From assembly GCA_035772785.1 (NCBI GenBank), contig JAOCPU010000006.1, positions 248,001 through 312,000 on the forward strand: a DNA stretch of 64,000 nt, in the 5' to 3' direction. This document shows positions 25,421 through 36,980 of the stretch, piece by piece. Source of the stretch: Phlebiopsis flavidoalba (Eukaryota; Basidiomycota; Agaricomycetes; Polyporales; Phanerochaetaceae). The number at the start of each line of letters is the position of its first letter. Position 1 is the stretch's first letter. Below the pieces are notes generated by a model, which saw nothing but the letters and a program-made list of their open reading frames with translations, was not told the origin of the DNA and ran no database searches. Both the position numbers and the translations under genes were made by a program.

Positions 25421-25960
25421 GCCCCGGGTTGCCAAACGCTTCTGTATCGGGAAACGAGACTAAGTAGTACTGCGACAATATGATGTATTTCTTTTTGCTA
25501 TGAGATAGGGACACACAACCATGAGAGTTGGAGAGATACTCCGTAAGTACAACATGAGGGGTCGGTGGAGGCGCTACGTGGCTACAAACTAGCACGACTG
25601 AAGATCACAGGAGTATGTGTGTCTGTACAAGGATGAGGCAAATGAGGTACGAGGCGAAGACGTGAATAAAAAAGGTACGAGGAGGAGACCCCGTGAGAGT
25701 CCGTGATCTTCAAAACGCTCGATGGAGAGTGAAGAGAGATGCTTAGTTAAAGGAGTGTGTTTATTGTATCTAGCCCTGTTTGACCGGACGGGAAAACGCG
25801 GGACGTGACGGCGATGTGACACGAGGATACAAACTGGAGAGAGTGTGAGACAGTAAGAGAACCGAGACACAAAAGGATGGTGACATTGACAAGAAATCGG
25901 AAGGAAGAAGATGGGACCATGCTACATTGTGGTCAAGTGTCGGAGAGGTAAAGGAGGCTG
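25421..25960. other. Convergent 3' flanks of the FAD oxidoreductase and DCP2
   Basis: No gene is seen. The minus strand is CT-rich as in other 3' flanks of this window; the minus-strand ORFs at 25,329-25,870 are low-complexity Ser/Leu/Arg and look like DCP2 3' untranslated sequence. Confidence 0.4.
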
Positions 25961-28526
25961 TTAGCGCGGTCCGACGGGGACGAAGGCCGGATCTCCGTTG
26001 AGGGGACGAGGGGCTGCGGGAGCGTTGAGAATAGACAGGAGATGAGCGTTTGTTAGCAGGAGTTGCGCGGGGGGAAGTTGAATCCCGGAGAGACAGCGGG
26101 GGGCTGAAAGGGGAGCGGGTTCATTAAAGGCGGTTGACTGGCATCAACTGCTGAGGCGGGACGAGACGCAAATTTGGCTGAGGCATGGGGCCTCTGTTGG
26201 GAGGGAAAGGTGGCTGCATGGTGGCGGGAAGCTGACCAGGGTGCATTCGCGTTACAGGTAAAGGACCCAAGGATGGGGCAGCGTATTGGCCGTTGGGCGC
26301 ACCTGCCGCATTATTAGGCATGTAAGGTAGCTGTGCTTCGTTGAGACTAGGTCGAGTAGACGGTAGGTGCTGATATGGAGCATGGAACAGTGTTGCTTGT
26401 GTGTGGGCGTACAGTGAAAGGATCAATTAGACGAAGACGACGATACAGAGTTGAAAGAAGGCAGCGTAGGTTGGGCAATGAAACCTGTGGCGTTGCCCGA
26501 GGGTCCTGGACCGGATGAATAGATCACTGGAGACTCCTCGCGAATTCCGTACATGCTGTTGAGGTGGCCAGGTACGCTAAGCTGGGTACGAATGGCGACT
26601 GAAGGGGCGATTGTAGACAGCATTTGGCGTTCGAGTTTAGGCGTCATCCTCTCAGATTCCTTGGCGACGCTCTCAAAGCATGGATATATACTTCATTTGC
26701 TTGGGGATGGCAGGAGCTGCAGCAGCGCGTTGCATGTAAGGTGAGATATCTGCAGTCGAATGCCTTACGATAGGGGGTTGTTTGCTGGGGCTATCCATGC
26801 CGTGAGCAAGAGATCGTAAATAAACTTCTGGGCCCGAAGGTTTCAACGGAGACGGTGAGCCATTAGCGCGCGAGGGCCTGCGCTGGTGTGGAGGGTTTTG
26901 GAGAGACAGCAGGAGGAACTGAGGGGAGCCCAGTGGCCACGACCGTTGTAGAGCGGGGCCGAGAAGGCGAAGAGGACACAGCGGCCTGTGTAGGCTGTAC
27001 GAGTGCTGGAAGGTTAGGATGCGCAACAGGCTCAAGAGGAGGCTGTGAGCCGGTCTTCTCAATAGGCAAGCCCCCTACCGACGACGCAGACGCAGAAAGC
27101 GATAGGGATGTCAAAAGGCGGGCGAAGTGAGGGTCGACCGAATCCAAGTTCAGAGTCTGTTGAATGTTACTCTCATCGGCACCGCTGGCCGTATGCACGA
27201 CCGGTGCACTGTACAATGGTGAAGGGGGTTTTGCGGATCCCCGTGGGTCGCCAGACGACTGCGAACTGGATTCCTGTGCAACGGGCGGATGGGTTCTTGC
27301 GCATCAGGATGTGCGTCCTCTCCACTAGAAAGCTGGGGTCGGTACTCCAGAGGTGCATGGGATCGTCTGCGAGATCGACGACCATTGTCTTTCGGTTTCC
27401 CGTTCGGCGCAAAAAGTTCCTTAACGGGCTGTAGAAATGTGTCAAGTCCGCCAAAACACGCCCAGTTCGTCAAATGCGCGCGAACATACCCTATGAAGGG
27501 GGTAATGAGGTAGAACTTCCCGGGGACAGACTTTGTTGCGTGCTGCCTCCATGTCGGGAGATCGGTGAGCTTGAACCAAGCAATTTTCTATAACACCGCT
27601 CGTCATCAGTCTAGACAAACAACTTGCATGTATGGACTTACGCTGATCTCCTTCCGTGTTCGGGTCTCAAAATGGAAGTCTTCGGGCACGTTTGGTACAA
27701 TGTACAGCGACAGTGACTGATCGCGTATCGACAGCTCTACTACGTCTTCAGGCTTTATTTGGTCACTGAGGTCGTATCCGGTTTCTTCGAGTACCTAGGT
27801 CCCATTTGGGAGCTCAGTGGTTGTAGACTATGAAAAGAGCCACGAGACAATACCTCACCGAACGAGGACGGCGCAGCGAAACCTTGGCTCCTGTTCGTTG
27901 ATCTTGCCCTTGGGAAAGCTCCACGCAGAAGTCGCTTTCCAACCCTTCACCAGCAGACACTGGATATAGGCTCAACACAGCCGTTCTACACACGCATCAC
28001 AACAACTCCACGCACTTTATCCCACGTCTCGTTCAACATGATGGCTCCACAGACTGGGACTCGGGTCTTATAAGCCATGAAACTTTGGAAGGTTTGTTCG
28101 TGGTCATAGTCCCCCCCCCCAATGACTGAGAAGGGGGCAAACGTGAAAAAGGCTGTGAGAGAATTTCTTGAGGGTCATCGTAGGGAGTGAGGGATCTTGT
28201 TCTCGGACAAAGTCTTCATAGTACCAGTGCCTAGAGAGAGGATTAAGATCGGAGCAAGTGCCGGAGGGTGGCGGATGGATCGTACGCTTGTTCCACTTGA
28301 AAGCACACCCGCTCTAGTGAAGCTAGTTCCGGCTCAGGAAGGTTGAGAATAAATCGACTGATGCATTGTCAGCAAATAGCATCGAGTTTTGACAGGATGG
28401 GCTGAACCTGGAGAGATCCTCAAGAACTTCGTGTAGTTTGGCGTCGATCGAGCGCGATGGTTCTCCGCGGTGGGCGGTTGAGCGGGATAGTGGCATCTCT
28501 GGCGATGATGATGACGAGGACGCCAT
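25961..28526 (-). CDS. DCP2: mRNA decapping enzyme subunit 2 (Nudix hydrolase)
   Basis: Dcp2 removes the 5' m7G cap in cytoplasmic mRNA decay. The start is the ATG at 28,526-28,524, which gives M-A followed by a serine run. The Box A helical domain reads LHEVLEDLSRF and, after an intron, YEDFVRE-type text at 28.2 kb. The Nudix domain follows with SFMAYKTRVPVCGAIMLN (28.03-28.09 kb), VKGWKATSAWSFPKGKINEQEP, REVLEETGYD (the REx2EExGx catalytic signature, about 27.8 kb, near an intron), DLSDQIKPEDVVELSIRDQSLSLYIVPNVPEDFHFETRTRKEIS and FIGYVRAHLTNW. A long disordered Pro/Ser tail runs from 27.4 to 26.0 kb. Its final segment, LLLTNAHLLSILNAPAAPRP, holds an LLSILN leucine motif of the type that recruits decapping activators, and it stops at 25,961 after a frame change near 26.1 kb. 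Convergent with the upstream gene. Confidence 0.92.
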
Positions 28527-29339
28527 GCTGGCGACAAAGCGAGAGTGGAAGTCGGGGAGATGGTTGGACAAGAATAGAGAATAATTGCAGAGTCGAGACA
28601 AGGGTAAGTGCAACGCACACCCCGTCGGGCGCCACAGTTGGGCACTCCGCCTAGCACCAAATACGCGCAAACACTGCCTCGTCCGCACTTCCACGGTCAT
28701 TGTCCTTTCCTTCCACCGGCGCGACAGCCTCCTACTACTACTACTGACGCGACAATACATGCCGAATTTCCGTACATAATTAACTCTGGAACCTGCTCGA
28801 GGTTTCCAAGCCTTCAATTTGAAATTCAGATGGTATATGGTACCGACCGCAAGCAAGAATATCAAATTCGCGTATCACGGCTAACGGCGTCCAAATATTG
28901 CGATGATACCTTTACGGCATTGCTCACATAGATTCATTTCCTCTTGGGTACAACAGTCGATCCACTAGCTCAGTTTTGACGATGCGGCGAGGACACATGA
29001 GCGAGCCGTTAGTGGAAGGGGCACATTAGATGCTAACTCGAGATAGCTTGGAACGATCCGGGGAAGACTTGGACCAGCTTGTGGTACAAGAGCATGCTCA
29101 CAACAGTCATACACTCGTCAAGCGCACACAGCCTTTTACCCCTAACGGCTTTCAGTGCGGGTTTGTTTGACGGCCCCATCTCCAGCGAACTTCTTTTGTC
29201 AATCGAGACACGACAAATTGGTACAAACAATCTTCGATCACTATAAAACATAGGCAGTGGAAATCCAGGGGCACTCCCATTCCACTCTCGCTTTCCACTC
29301 TCCGACCACTCGTACACTTGTTTACATTGTGCCAAAAAC
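28527..29339. promoter_or_regulatory. Divergent intergenic region between DCP2 and the MYND gene
   Basis: This stretch holds no recognisable gene; ORFs at 28.5-28.9 kb on both strands overlap in different frames. Minus-strand frames at 29,033-29,449 are shadows of the MYND gene and its leader. It should contain both promoters. Confidence 0.35.
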
Positions 29340-30099
29340 ATGAACGTCTTCACCCAGTTCTTGTCCGGCTCAGGCGCGGATGCGAGCCAGTTTGCGATGT
29401 CACTACAGAGTGGTATCGACGCCAACCATGAAGGCCTTGCCCTCGCCAAACAGGGGGATCACGCTGGAGCGGCGGAGGCTCATAGACGTGCACTTGCACA
29501 CAAGCTCGCCCATGTAGGACCGGGAAACATCACCACCGCTGTCTCTTACAACGCCCTGGGCGAGGCATTGATGCATCTGGGTCAGCTTGACGAAGCCGAG
29601 GAAAATATTAAGAAGGCCTTAGAAATTGCTATCAACGTACACTCGAATTCGGACGAAGGCTTTTACCGAGAGAACCTTGCCATGGTGTACGAAACCAGGG
29701 GCAACCTAAAGTTAGCCGGGGAAACAAGGCATCTGAATGCTCCCAACAAGTATGTGTGCTCGTATTATCAGGTGCGTTTTGTGGCCTTTTATTTCGACCA
29801 TAAAGCATTGTACTAATCTATCAACGCAGTGTCAGCCGCTACGTCTACGAACGTTGAAGGAGCTATCTCAATGCACGACGTGCAAGGTACGTAGAGCCCG
29901 GTCTCTAAGTTCTTCCAGGGATGTGCTAAACCATAACCCCAGAGTATTCTATACTGTTCCGAAGCTTGCCAGGTACGTTGGACCCCAGTCATTACGGCTG
30001 GCCGCAGTGCCGATGCATATAAACTGATACTAAAATCCTTCGGCAATGTAGCACGGTGACTGGAAGCGCCACAAGAAGTATTGTAAGAAGATGGACTAA
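29340..30099 (+). CDS. TPR-repeat protein with C-terminal MYND zinc finger
   Basis: This is the one gene that reads through without an indel. It has four exons, 29,340-29,771, 29,830-29,886, 29,943-29,972 and 30,052-30,099, all with GT..AG junctions, giving 188 residues. Residues about 30-135 hold TPR-like helices (GLALAKQGDHAGAAEAHRRALA, ISYNALGEALMHLGQLDEAEENIKKALEIA-type text, NLAMVYETRGNLKLAGE). The C-terminus carries the zinc ligands C-S-Y-Y-Q-C, then CTTC, YCSEACQ, HGDWKRHKKYC in MYND order. MYND fingers bind proline-rich partners. The three small last exons each carry part of the finger. Many basidiomycetes have such short TPR-MYND proteins; the partner and process are unknown. Confidence 0.88.
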
Positions 30100-30489
30100 G
30101 TGCTATGCCTACCCTGTTTGTAACACCGACATCGCTTGTCTATGCATTCATCCCGCAATACTATCGTTACGGAGCGCTTTGGAATGCTTGACAATCTTTG
30201 TATGACGTCACTTTGCCACGTGGCCAAAGGCTTTTGTGGCGTAGAGACCCTGAGAAAGTCCTGACCAGTTCCGGGTGTGCTGCTCAATTCTCTCATGACG
30301 GAACGACCTACTCTGTTTCCTCCTCCACCCAGCCATCCCTCTCGCTCGCAGAATGTGTCTCCAAGATCCTCTTCCAGTAATCTATTGCGCAGGGTGCCTC
30401 CCCCCACCACCACCTAATAGACGCGTGCCATCCTCCGAACCGATAAATACCGCCGCCACAGCACCTGGCAGAGTGTAACCTTTCAGAGG

Positions 30490-32760
30490 ATGCAGCAGGA
30501 GCTAACGAAAGCGTGGATGAACTTGGGAGGTTTGACGAACAATCACACACCGATATCCAGGGACATTGCGTGAAGAAGAGCTAACTGAGGAACAGCTGCG
30601 ACAGTTGTACGATGAAGAAGAGATTAACCGTTTTCTGTACCTGTTTTCCACTGTACGTTCATTTTGCGACTGATTTAGCAATACTCAACATCCTGATAAG
30701 TATGTAACAGAAGTTAATATTCCGCACAGTCATTCCCCTTCACCGTCGCCGACTCGACCCGACATGGGAGCTATGACCGTGGACACAGACGCCCCAAAGT
30801 GGCGATGAAAGACGGCGACTGGGGTTGACCTGATACAAGGCGAAGAAGGAAACTCTAGCCGAGCCGAAACGTCCACACCAGAACTTGGTGATCGGGGGGC
30901 TTGCGGCGTGGGTAGCGTCGGTAAGCGAAGGTTCGCTTGATGTACCTCCAGTCGCGCATTGACACAGTATAGAACATACTGCCTTACCTTCCGCCACGCA
31001 CCTCTCTGCCGCCCAATCTTTTCTCTCTGTGAAGCGTGCTCGCCTTACGGCAAATCGTCTTTTTCTGGCATTAGAGCCGACATACTTCCCGATATGTCAA
31101 AAGAATCTCTGGGAGCTCGCTACTTGGCAGAGCTATGGCACCAGCCTCGCTTATTTGCATCGTAGGTTCTACCCCAAACCCTCCAATCTATCAGGGTCTC
31201 ACCTAAAAATATAGCTCTATTGGTGGATGTGGTACAATGGCCTACTGCTTGCCGCATGTTGTTCAGATTGCTCTATGCATTGCTACGGAGACGATACCTA
31301 CCGTAACCCCCAACTTGCCGAGTTACGCCAATATCGCAAAGAGCTAGAGCTAGCAGAGAGCTTCAGCCGAAACGTCATCATTCGCGTAGTTGCTTCACCT
31401 GCAATCAACGTGAAAGACGTGTGGTCTACGTTCCAGGAGTATCGGGCGTCTCGCAAGAAGGCGAAGGCCGAGAAAGATACTCATACTGCCACACCGAGTT
31501 CCAGCCGCAGCCGGTCGACGGACCTCAGATCGTAGTGGAAGATGCTGGTGAAGACAAGACCACCAGCTCCGAAGAAGAAGACGTAGTGAAGGCTATACTT
31601 TCTGAGGAGCACATATGGGGTCCTATCCTTCAGATCGCAAATCGGATCGCGGATGTTCACGAGCGTATCAAAAAGTAAGTGTACGGAATTGCAATTCAGT
31701 CGGACGGCTATTGACGCGCACCAGCATATTTCTTTGGCGACGCCCCGCGCGTCTCCGCCGCTTACAGTCTGGTGGGTTATCATGTGGCGGCATGTTCTCC
31801 GTGTAACTCACACACAACGTAGTTGCTATTTATTTGCGCTGTTGTGGTCGCCGCTCTGCCCGCAAAGGTTCTGGCCCGAGCGGTGACCATGGGCCTGGGA
31901 ATATTTTTCTGGCACGTCCGTCCCTGTGTTAGCAGCTCTTCCTCCCTGCAGAGCGATCAAGGTACGCAACCGATCCGAGCTGCGACTTGAGTATAACATC
32001 GCTAATTCAATCACTAGAATCCCTCCTCCACTCAGACATTCCGCGACGGATGCAGAATACGCAATGGAGCTCATATCGCAAAGAGTAGCCTCTGGTCTTC
32101 CCATCGCTCCGAAGCGCAGAAACGTAGCGAGACGCCGTTTGGTAGTCAAACTTGACGTTTCGGTTGCTGGTACTTCACGTGACGGCTCAATCTCTGCAAG
32201 CTCGCAGGGAATACCACAGATGATATCGTCGACTGGGGAAAGTGGGGTGGACGTGTCGCTCGAACGCAGGGCGTGGGCGGGTGACGTGAAGGGCGTACTA
32301 AAGGACGGCAATTGGAAAGATCTTCGTCAATGGGATTCAATCAATCCTTTCAGCTCTAATCGCCCTGGCAATAGTGGAAAGCGTATCGAAAAACGTTTCA
32401 GTATGTTCAGCAGACCTTTCTACATGGATCATCGCTCACCATGTTATTGAAGCCTTCCCTGCCCAAAAGGGCAAGAGTCCCGGTCTCCTAACGCTGGCAG
32501 ACTCAATACTCTATTTTACGCCGCTGACGTCCTCGAAACCTGAGCTTGCTATCAAAACTGTGATGATATGCTCGGGGTAAAGAAGAGTGGTGTAGCGAGA
32601 GGCATCAAAGTCCGCTGGGTCGAGACCAACACCAGCGGTTTGCAAGAAGAGCGATATGAGAGGTTCCTGTTTGTCGGTGACCGGGACAACTTGTTTGCTC
32701 GGTGGTCGGTTGGAACGCTAGCAAGTGGGCGAAAGCTGTGAGGATTATAACACTCCGAAC
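30490..32760 (+). CDS. Membrane protein with possible C-terminal PH/GRAM-like domain
   Basis: Not firmly recognised. From the ATG at 30,490 (MQQELTKAWMNLGG) the text runs to LTEEQLRQLYDEEEINRFLYLFST, then an intron. Later pieces on the plus strand are KLRLTANRLFLALEPTYFPI (31.03-31.1 kb), YGTSLAY, then LAELRQYRKELELAESFSRNVIIRVV (31.31-31.4 kb). VWSTFQEYRASRKKAKAEKD, an acidic linker, and HIWGPILQIANRIADVHERIKK follow. Then DAEYAMELISQRVASGLPIAPKRR appears (32.05-32.12 kb). The end, HHVIEAFPAQKGKSPGLLTLADSILYFTPL and KVRWVETNTSGLQEERYERFLFVGDRDNLFAR, has the strand pattern of a PH/GRAM-fold domain. Hydrophobic stretches occur around 31.2 and 31.8 kb. Name and function are inference only; several indels. 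Confidence 0.45.
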
Positions 32761-33094
32761 GGTGGGTTTCGTGGAATCACGTTTCCAGACTTATAACTGT
32801 GGAGATGGAGCTCAATTTGGCAAGTGTAGTGATCATTCATCATGTCAATGGTGCTTCTACCACAGAGCATTTCAAGTCCTATTCAAATGTAATTTATCAT
32901 CTTTCAAAGCCTCTGATAGTGTGTGTCGACAGCAAGCCTACGCCCCCTCTCTTCTCACCCTCAACCTAGGTTCTCTTCCACCGACCAGAAGAGAGACGAG
33001 CTCGAGCCCGTCATCGCCCCGCTACCAATTTTCTCAAGTTCATGATCAATCGGTTTCTGCTATCTAATAGTTTAAGTTACAAGAATAAGTAGCC

Positions 33095-36000
33095 ATGTTT
33101 TTTCCCGGCAGACGTCCTAGCGCCGGAAGGGATAGCGGAGTGGGGACTTCTATGGTAGGTCGCGATCATCCACCGGTGATGTCTGACTCGTAACTATTGC
33201 TTTGTTGTAGGCTTGCTGCGACGATAGGCCCAAAGTCATTCTTCAAGAAATTATCGCGACGCTCTGTACTAACCGCGGATATATCGGAGCTTTGTCATTT
33301 GATAGCTGAGCCAGCTGAGCCTCTAGCCCTACGACTTTCTAGTAATTTGATGGTCATGGAGCCGTGAGGTGCGCCCGTTATATTAATTGTATGAGGAAGA
33401 GTGTCGCCGATATATCACCATCAGAGTGTATAAGAGTGAATGCGTTTGTCTCCGCTTCGTTGAAGCCGAACTAACGGGTGATTGTTAGTCAAACAAGAGT
33501 TTTTTGCTTAGCAGATGCTACGACGTTGCTTCAATACTCTCTCAAGAGAAAACAGCTCGTGATATGCATGCATTGAAACCTCCGCCTCTGCACAATTTCA
33601 GATGGGGCAGCCAACCGTGCGGTATGCTGTTTATATCTACTGTAAGACGGACTCTAATTACTTTTCACACAAAGGCCAGACGTAGTGACCGCCGTGACGG
33701 ATCCAACAATCGCATTTTGCTTTGGACTTCGATTATTTACGCGATGTATGTGTTATGGAATTTCATCACAGGCCTCGACAATCTAACCAGAGTCTGACAG
33801 GGATGGGACGCACCGAATACACACAAACCCGTTCGAGGTGAGGCGCATATATGCTGTGGGCTTTCAGGTCCCAGGGCCTAACATGAACGCCCGTTACACT
33901 CCAAGGGCAAGAAGAAGAGTCAGATGATGAATATAATCCCAATGGAGTGCGTCCGAAAAAGAAAGGAAGGAAGAAGGCAAGCTCGATATCACACGCCAGA
34001 GATGGGCCGCGCAGACCTGCACACTTTGCAAGAAGATCACAGCTACCTCTTGTCCAGCTCAATGGATGATGTTTTTCAAGACGCTGGTGGCATAGTGCCA
34101 TCATCTTCACAGTTCGGCGGCTTCCAGTTTTGATGATAATTTTTTGGAGGGCATTGACTTGGGGGAAGAGCTTGGGGCAGAACTTGCCAGGGAGTTAGGG
34201 GAAGGATGGCTTGCCTCGCCTGACAGGCGTGCTAGAGATAGGTGGGTCCCGCAGCCGTTCTCATTCTACCCTGTGCCCATATTCAATCGTTTTGAATGTT
34301 AAAATGCGTTCTGTAGTGCTGAAGTCGTGGCGCCCTGATCATGGCGACTTGGACTTCCAGTTCCCGTGACGGAGACCCTGGTCCTCCTGAGACCGATATT
34401 CGTATGGGAAAGGCCACTACCACTCAGATATAGGTGTCTGCTAGGGGGTTCGACGCCGAAGGTAGGCGTAATCTCTCACCTGACCATCTTGCGGCTGAGT
34501 TTTGGCGAAGCAGCGCACTCACCACACTTGCCTGTACAGCTGGACACGCCCCTTGAAGAAGGTCAGCCGCATTGAAACAAAAAGATAGAAGCTTGCTTAT
34601 ACCCTTGCTATTAAGCCCCCCCAGACCCGAGGACTTGTCAATCATACCTTCCCTTGTCGCCCTTAGGTACACAGTATCGGCCGTCGAGGCGATGGCAGTG
34701 AAAAACCCAGGTCAAGGGTAGCAAAAGGCCTAAAACGTGTCAGACTGCTCCTCGACACACACGGACAGAACTTAGTAACGAAGAACTCGAGGTGTGTTTT
34801 GCTCCGTATATCCTGTGATCATTCCGCTTAATCACACCGCTGAAACGTTTGACCCAGAGAGCGCGTGCTAATTATCTAGAGGGGCAAACACAGATCCGCG
34901 CGCGAAATAGACCAGAGAGGTGAGAAACAGAGAAGGAGGAGCGCGAAGATCATGCCCAAGGAAATGATTTGGGGCGCACCAAGGGGAGGTAAGTTTATTT
35001 GATCGATTTTATCCGAGTATGCCAACGAACCGCTATGGGTCCTTGGCAGTCGCGAAAAGCTCCCCGTACTGGTAGATTTCTGGCAAGTGAATTTTCAGAA
35101 TCACCAAGTCGAAAGCGCGGCAAGGAAAGCTACAATCCTCATAAGCGAGGTATGGAGATGTAACTTCCGTCGAGAACGGTAGATATCTCATCTTCCGTGA
35201 TGTATAGGAGAACCTCCTAGAAAGCGACAGAAAACCGACTACTGGACACAGCCAACGTCAGTTTACGCGAGACCCAGCCGAGGCGCATGACTGGGATGAA
35301 AGACATTTGGATCCCGATATTGGGGTGGGCATAGTAACGGAGAAGGCTATGGGTATGTCCCCCCCCCCGGTCTGATCCAGTAAGGTCCCTTTTGCACAGC
35401 TGAGTCGACCCCATACAAGGGCAATACGACACTTAATCTAGATTCACGGATGCGGTTTCCCCCCCCCTCAGAGGTCGCCGCCTCCTGTGTTGTCGTTTTG
35501 CCTGTGGTAAATGCTCATCCAAAAACTTTCAGGAAGCCGGGCCAGGGTCGGCGCGCCTCTAGAGCACCCTTCTCTTACTGGGCAGCCAGTTCGACCTAGA
35601 CATTGCACCTGCTTCATGAATTCCCCTCGGGCTTCACAAAGGCACAGCAACGTGGTTTATTTCTTTAGGGACATATGCTGGAGCTAGTTTCTTTTCGATA
35701 TCTGGGGTCGAGGGCACGTTTCCAAAGCGCCGGTGGTAGCAAATACGACCAAGGCTTTCGGGCGAGTAGCCGACTCTAGATTCCCCGCGAGGTAGCTCTC
35801 CGCTCGGCCGTGACCAGAATTAACGCAGGTGTCCCCCCCCCCCCCCCAGAGTACCCCCAGTATCCTTTGGATTCACGACCCCCTACGCATCACGAGAAAC
35901 GCCTTTTGACTTCGATGGTACGCTTTCTTGCCCCCGATAGCGGTGCTTTATGGGATATTGACCCTTACGGGATAGTGCCGGTTGTGGAAGCTTGCTAAGA

Positions 36001-36474
36001 CTCGCAGCTTTTCTGATTGCGTTTAGTGTCATGACACTGGAAAGCGGAAACAACTCGTTACAATTCCTTAGAGTGACGGTGGACAGATGGCTAAATACAG
36101 TGGCACGAGACTTTACGTTGTAATTGCGCCCCTGTCAAAGATTTTGCTAAGATAAACAAATGAACGGCGTTTCCGTCACCTGATTTCGACGCTCAAATTC
36201 GAGAATGTCGTACCGAGTGGAATCCAGCACACGACATGTGGCAGCAGCTGCGTTCTACACTGCCCTTGGTGAGCATCTTGACATACGACTTCCGTTATTT
36301 AAGGTTTTTAAGTTACATACCCGTCACAGTGCTTGCCACCAAGGACCTTCTGCTGCCCAGTTTCACGCCTAGCATGATCCCTATGGAGCTGTGACTACCG
36401 CAACATCAAATAGGGACCATGACAGGTTAATCGTCGCGGCCCCTGAAAAAAAAACTAGATTGATAGTTTTTTAG
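33095..36474 (+). CDS. REC8: Meiotic cohesin alpha-kleisin, REC8-like
   Basis: Rec8 closes the cohesin ring (Smc1-Smc3) in meiosis. Exon 1 (33,095-33,154) starts MFF and contains RDSGVG. Exon 2 (from 33,211) gives LAATIGPKSFFKKLSRRSVLTADISELCHLIAEPAEPLALRLSSNLM, the N-terminal Smc3-binding domain. It is closer to yeast Rec8 (LAATLG, PLALRLSSNLM) than to Rad21 (VWLAAH, IMALRLSG). The next exon gives KQEFFLADATT. A central disordered region has EEESDDEYNPNGVRPKKKGRKK, then GEELGAELARELGEGW (34.16-34.21 kb), MIWGAPRG, PVLVDFWQVNFQ, and PRKRQKTDYWTQPTSVYA (35.21-35.27 kb). The winged-helix end is seen as STRHVAAAAFYTAL (36.21-36.27 kb), an intron, LATKDLL and DPYGAV. The stop is uncertain (TAG at 36,472-36,474 in the last frame). 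A run of 15 C lies at 35,833-35,847. Frames are broken by indels. Confidence 0.82.
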
Positions 36475-36980
36475 GACTTTGTTCAACCTCCGCTAGGGTG
36501 GCACATTCGCAATTTTACTTGCTTCTTGCTGAGTGTCCGCAATAGATTGTGAAAAAAATCATGTCCGCCATGGCCAATAAGAGATCCTGTGCGACCGGTG
36601 TAGTTACGCTCCGGATCATGTAGAGTTGAAGTGTGTCAATACAGCCTTTCATATACACACCTCAGTGAAGAGGCTGAGAGACAAGGATATGAGGCTGAGC
36701 AGGTTGCGAAGTCGGAGTCGGCAATGAGAATGTCTCCGCGGCTGAGTTTTAAACGACGACTTTGTTATCTTGGTGAACAGACGCCCATTAGACACTACTG
36801 TGGTTGATGATCATAGTTATAGCTATGTCAACAGCGAATAGGATGGCAAATCGCACGATCCTCTCTTGCTTGCATGAGTCCCCACTGTTCTTCCGTCCCC
36901 CCTTTACCCCTTTTCAAGCTCCTTGAACGTTTCTGTCGCTCGTTCGCATCTTCCAGTGCTTTCCTCGATCTTCCCGCAGC
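36475..36980. other. Intergenic region between REC8 and IDI1
   Basis: No gene is seen. CT-rich sequence at 36,890-36,975, directly before the IDI1 ATG, is typical of a fungal transcription start region. Confidence 0.35.

Noticed and set aside
35833..35847. Run of 15 C in the REC8 gene
   Set aside because: A homopolymer prone to sequencing error; it may be an intron pyrimidine tract. No functional claim.
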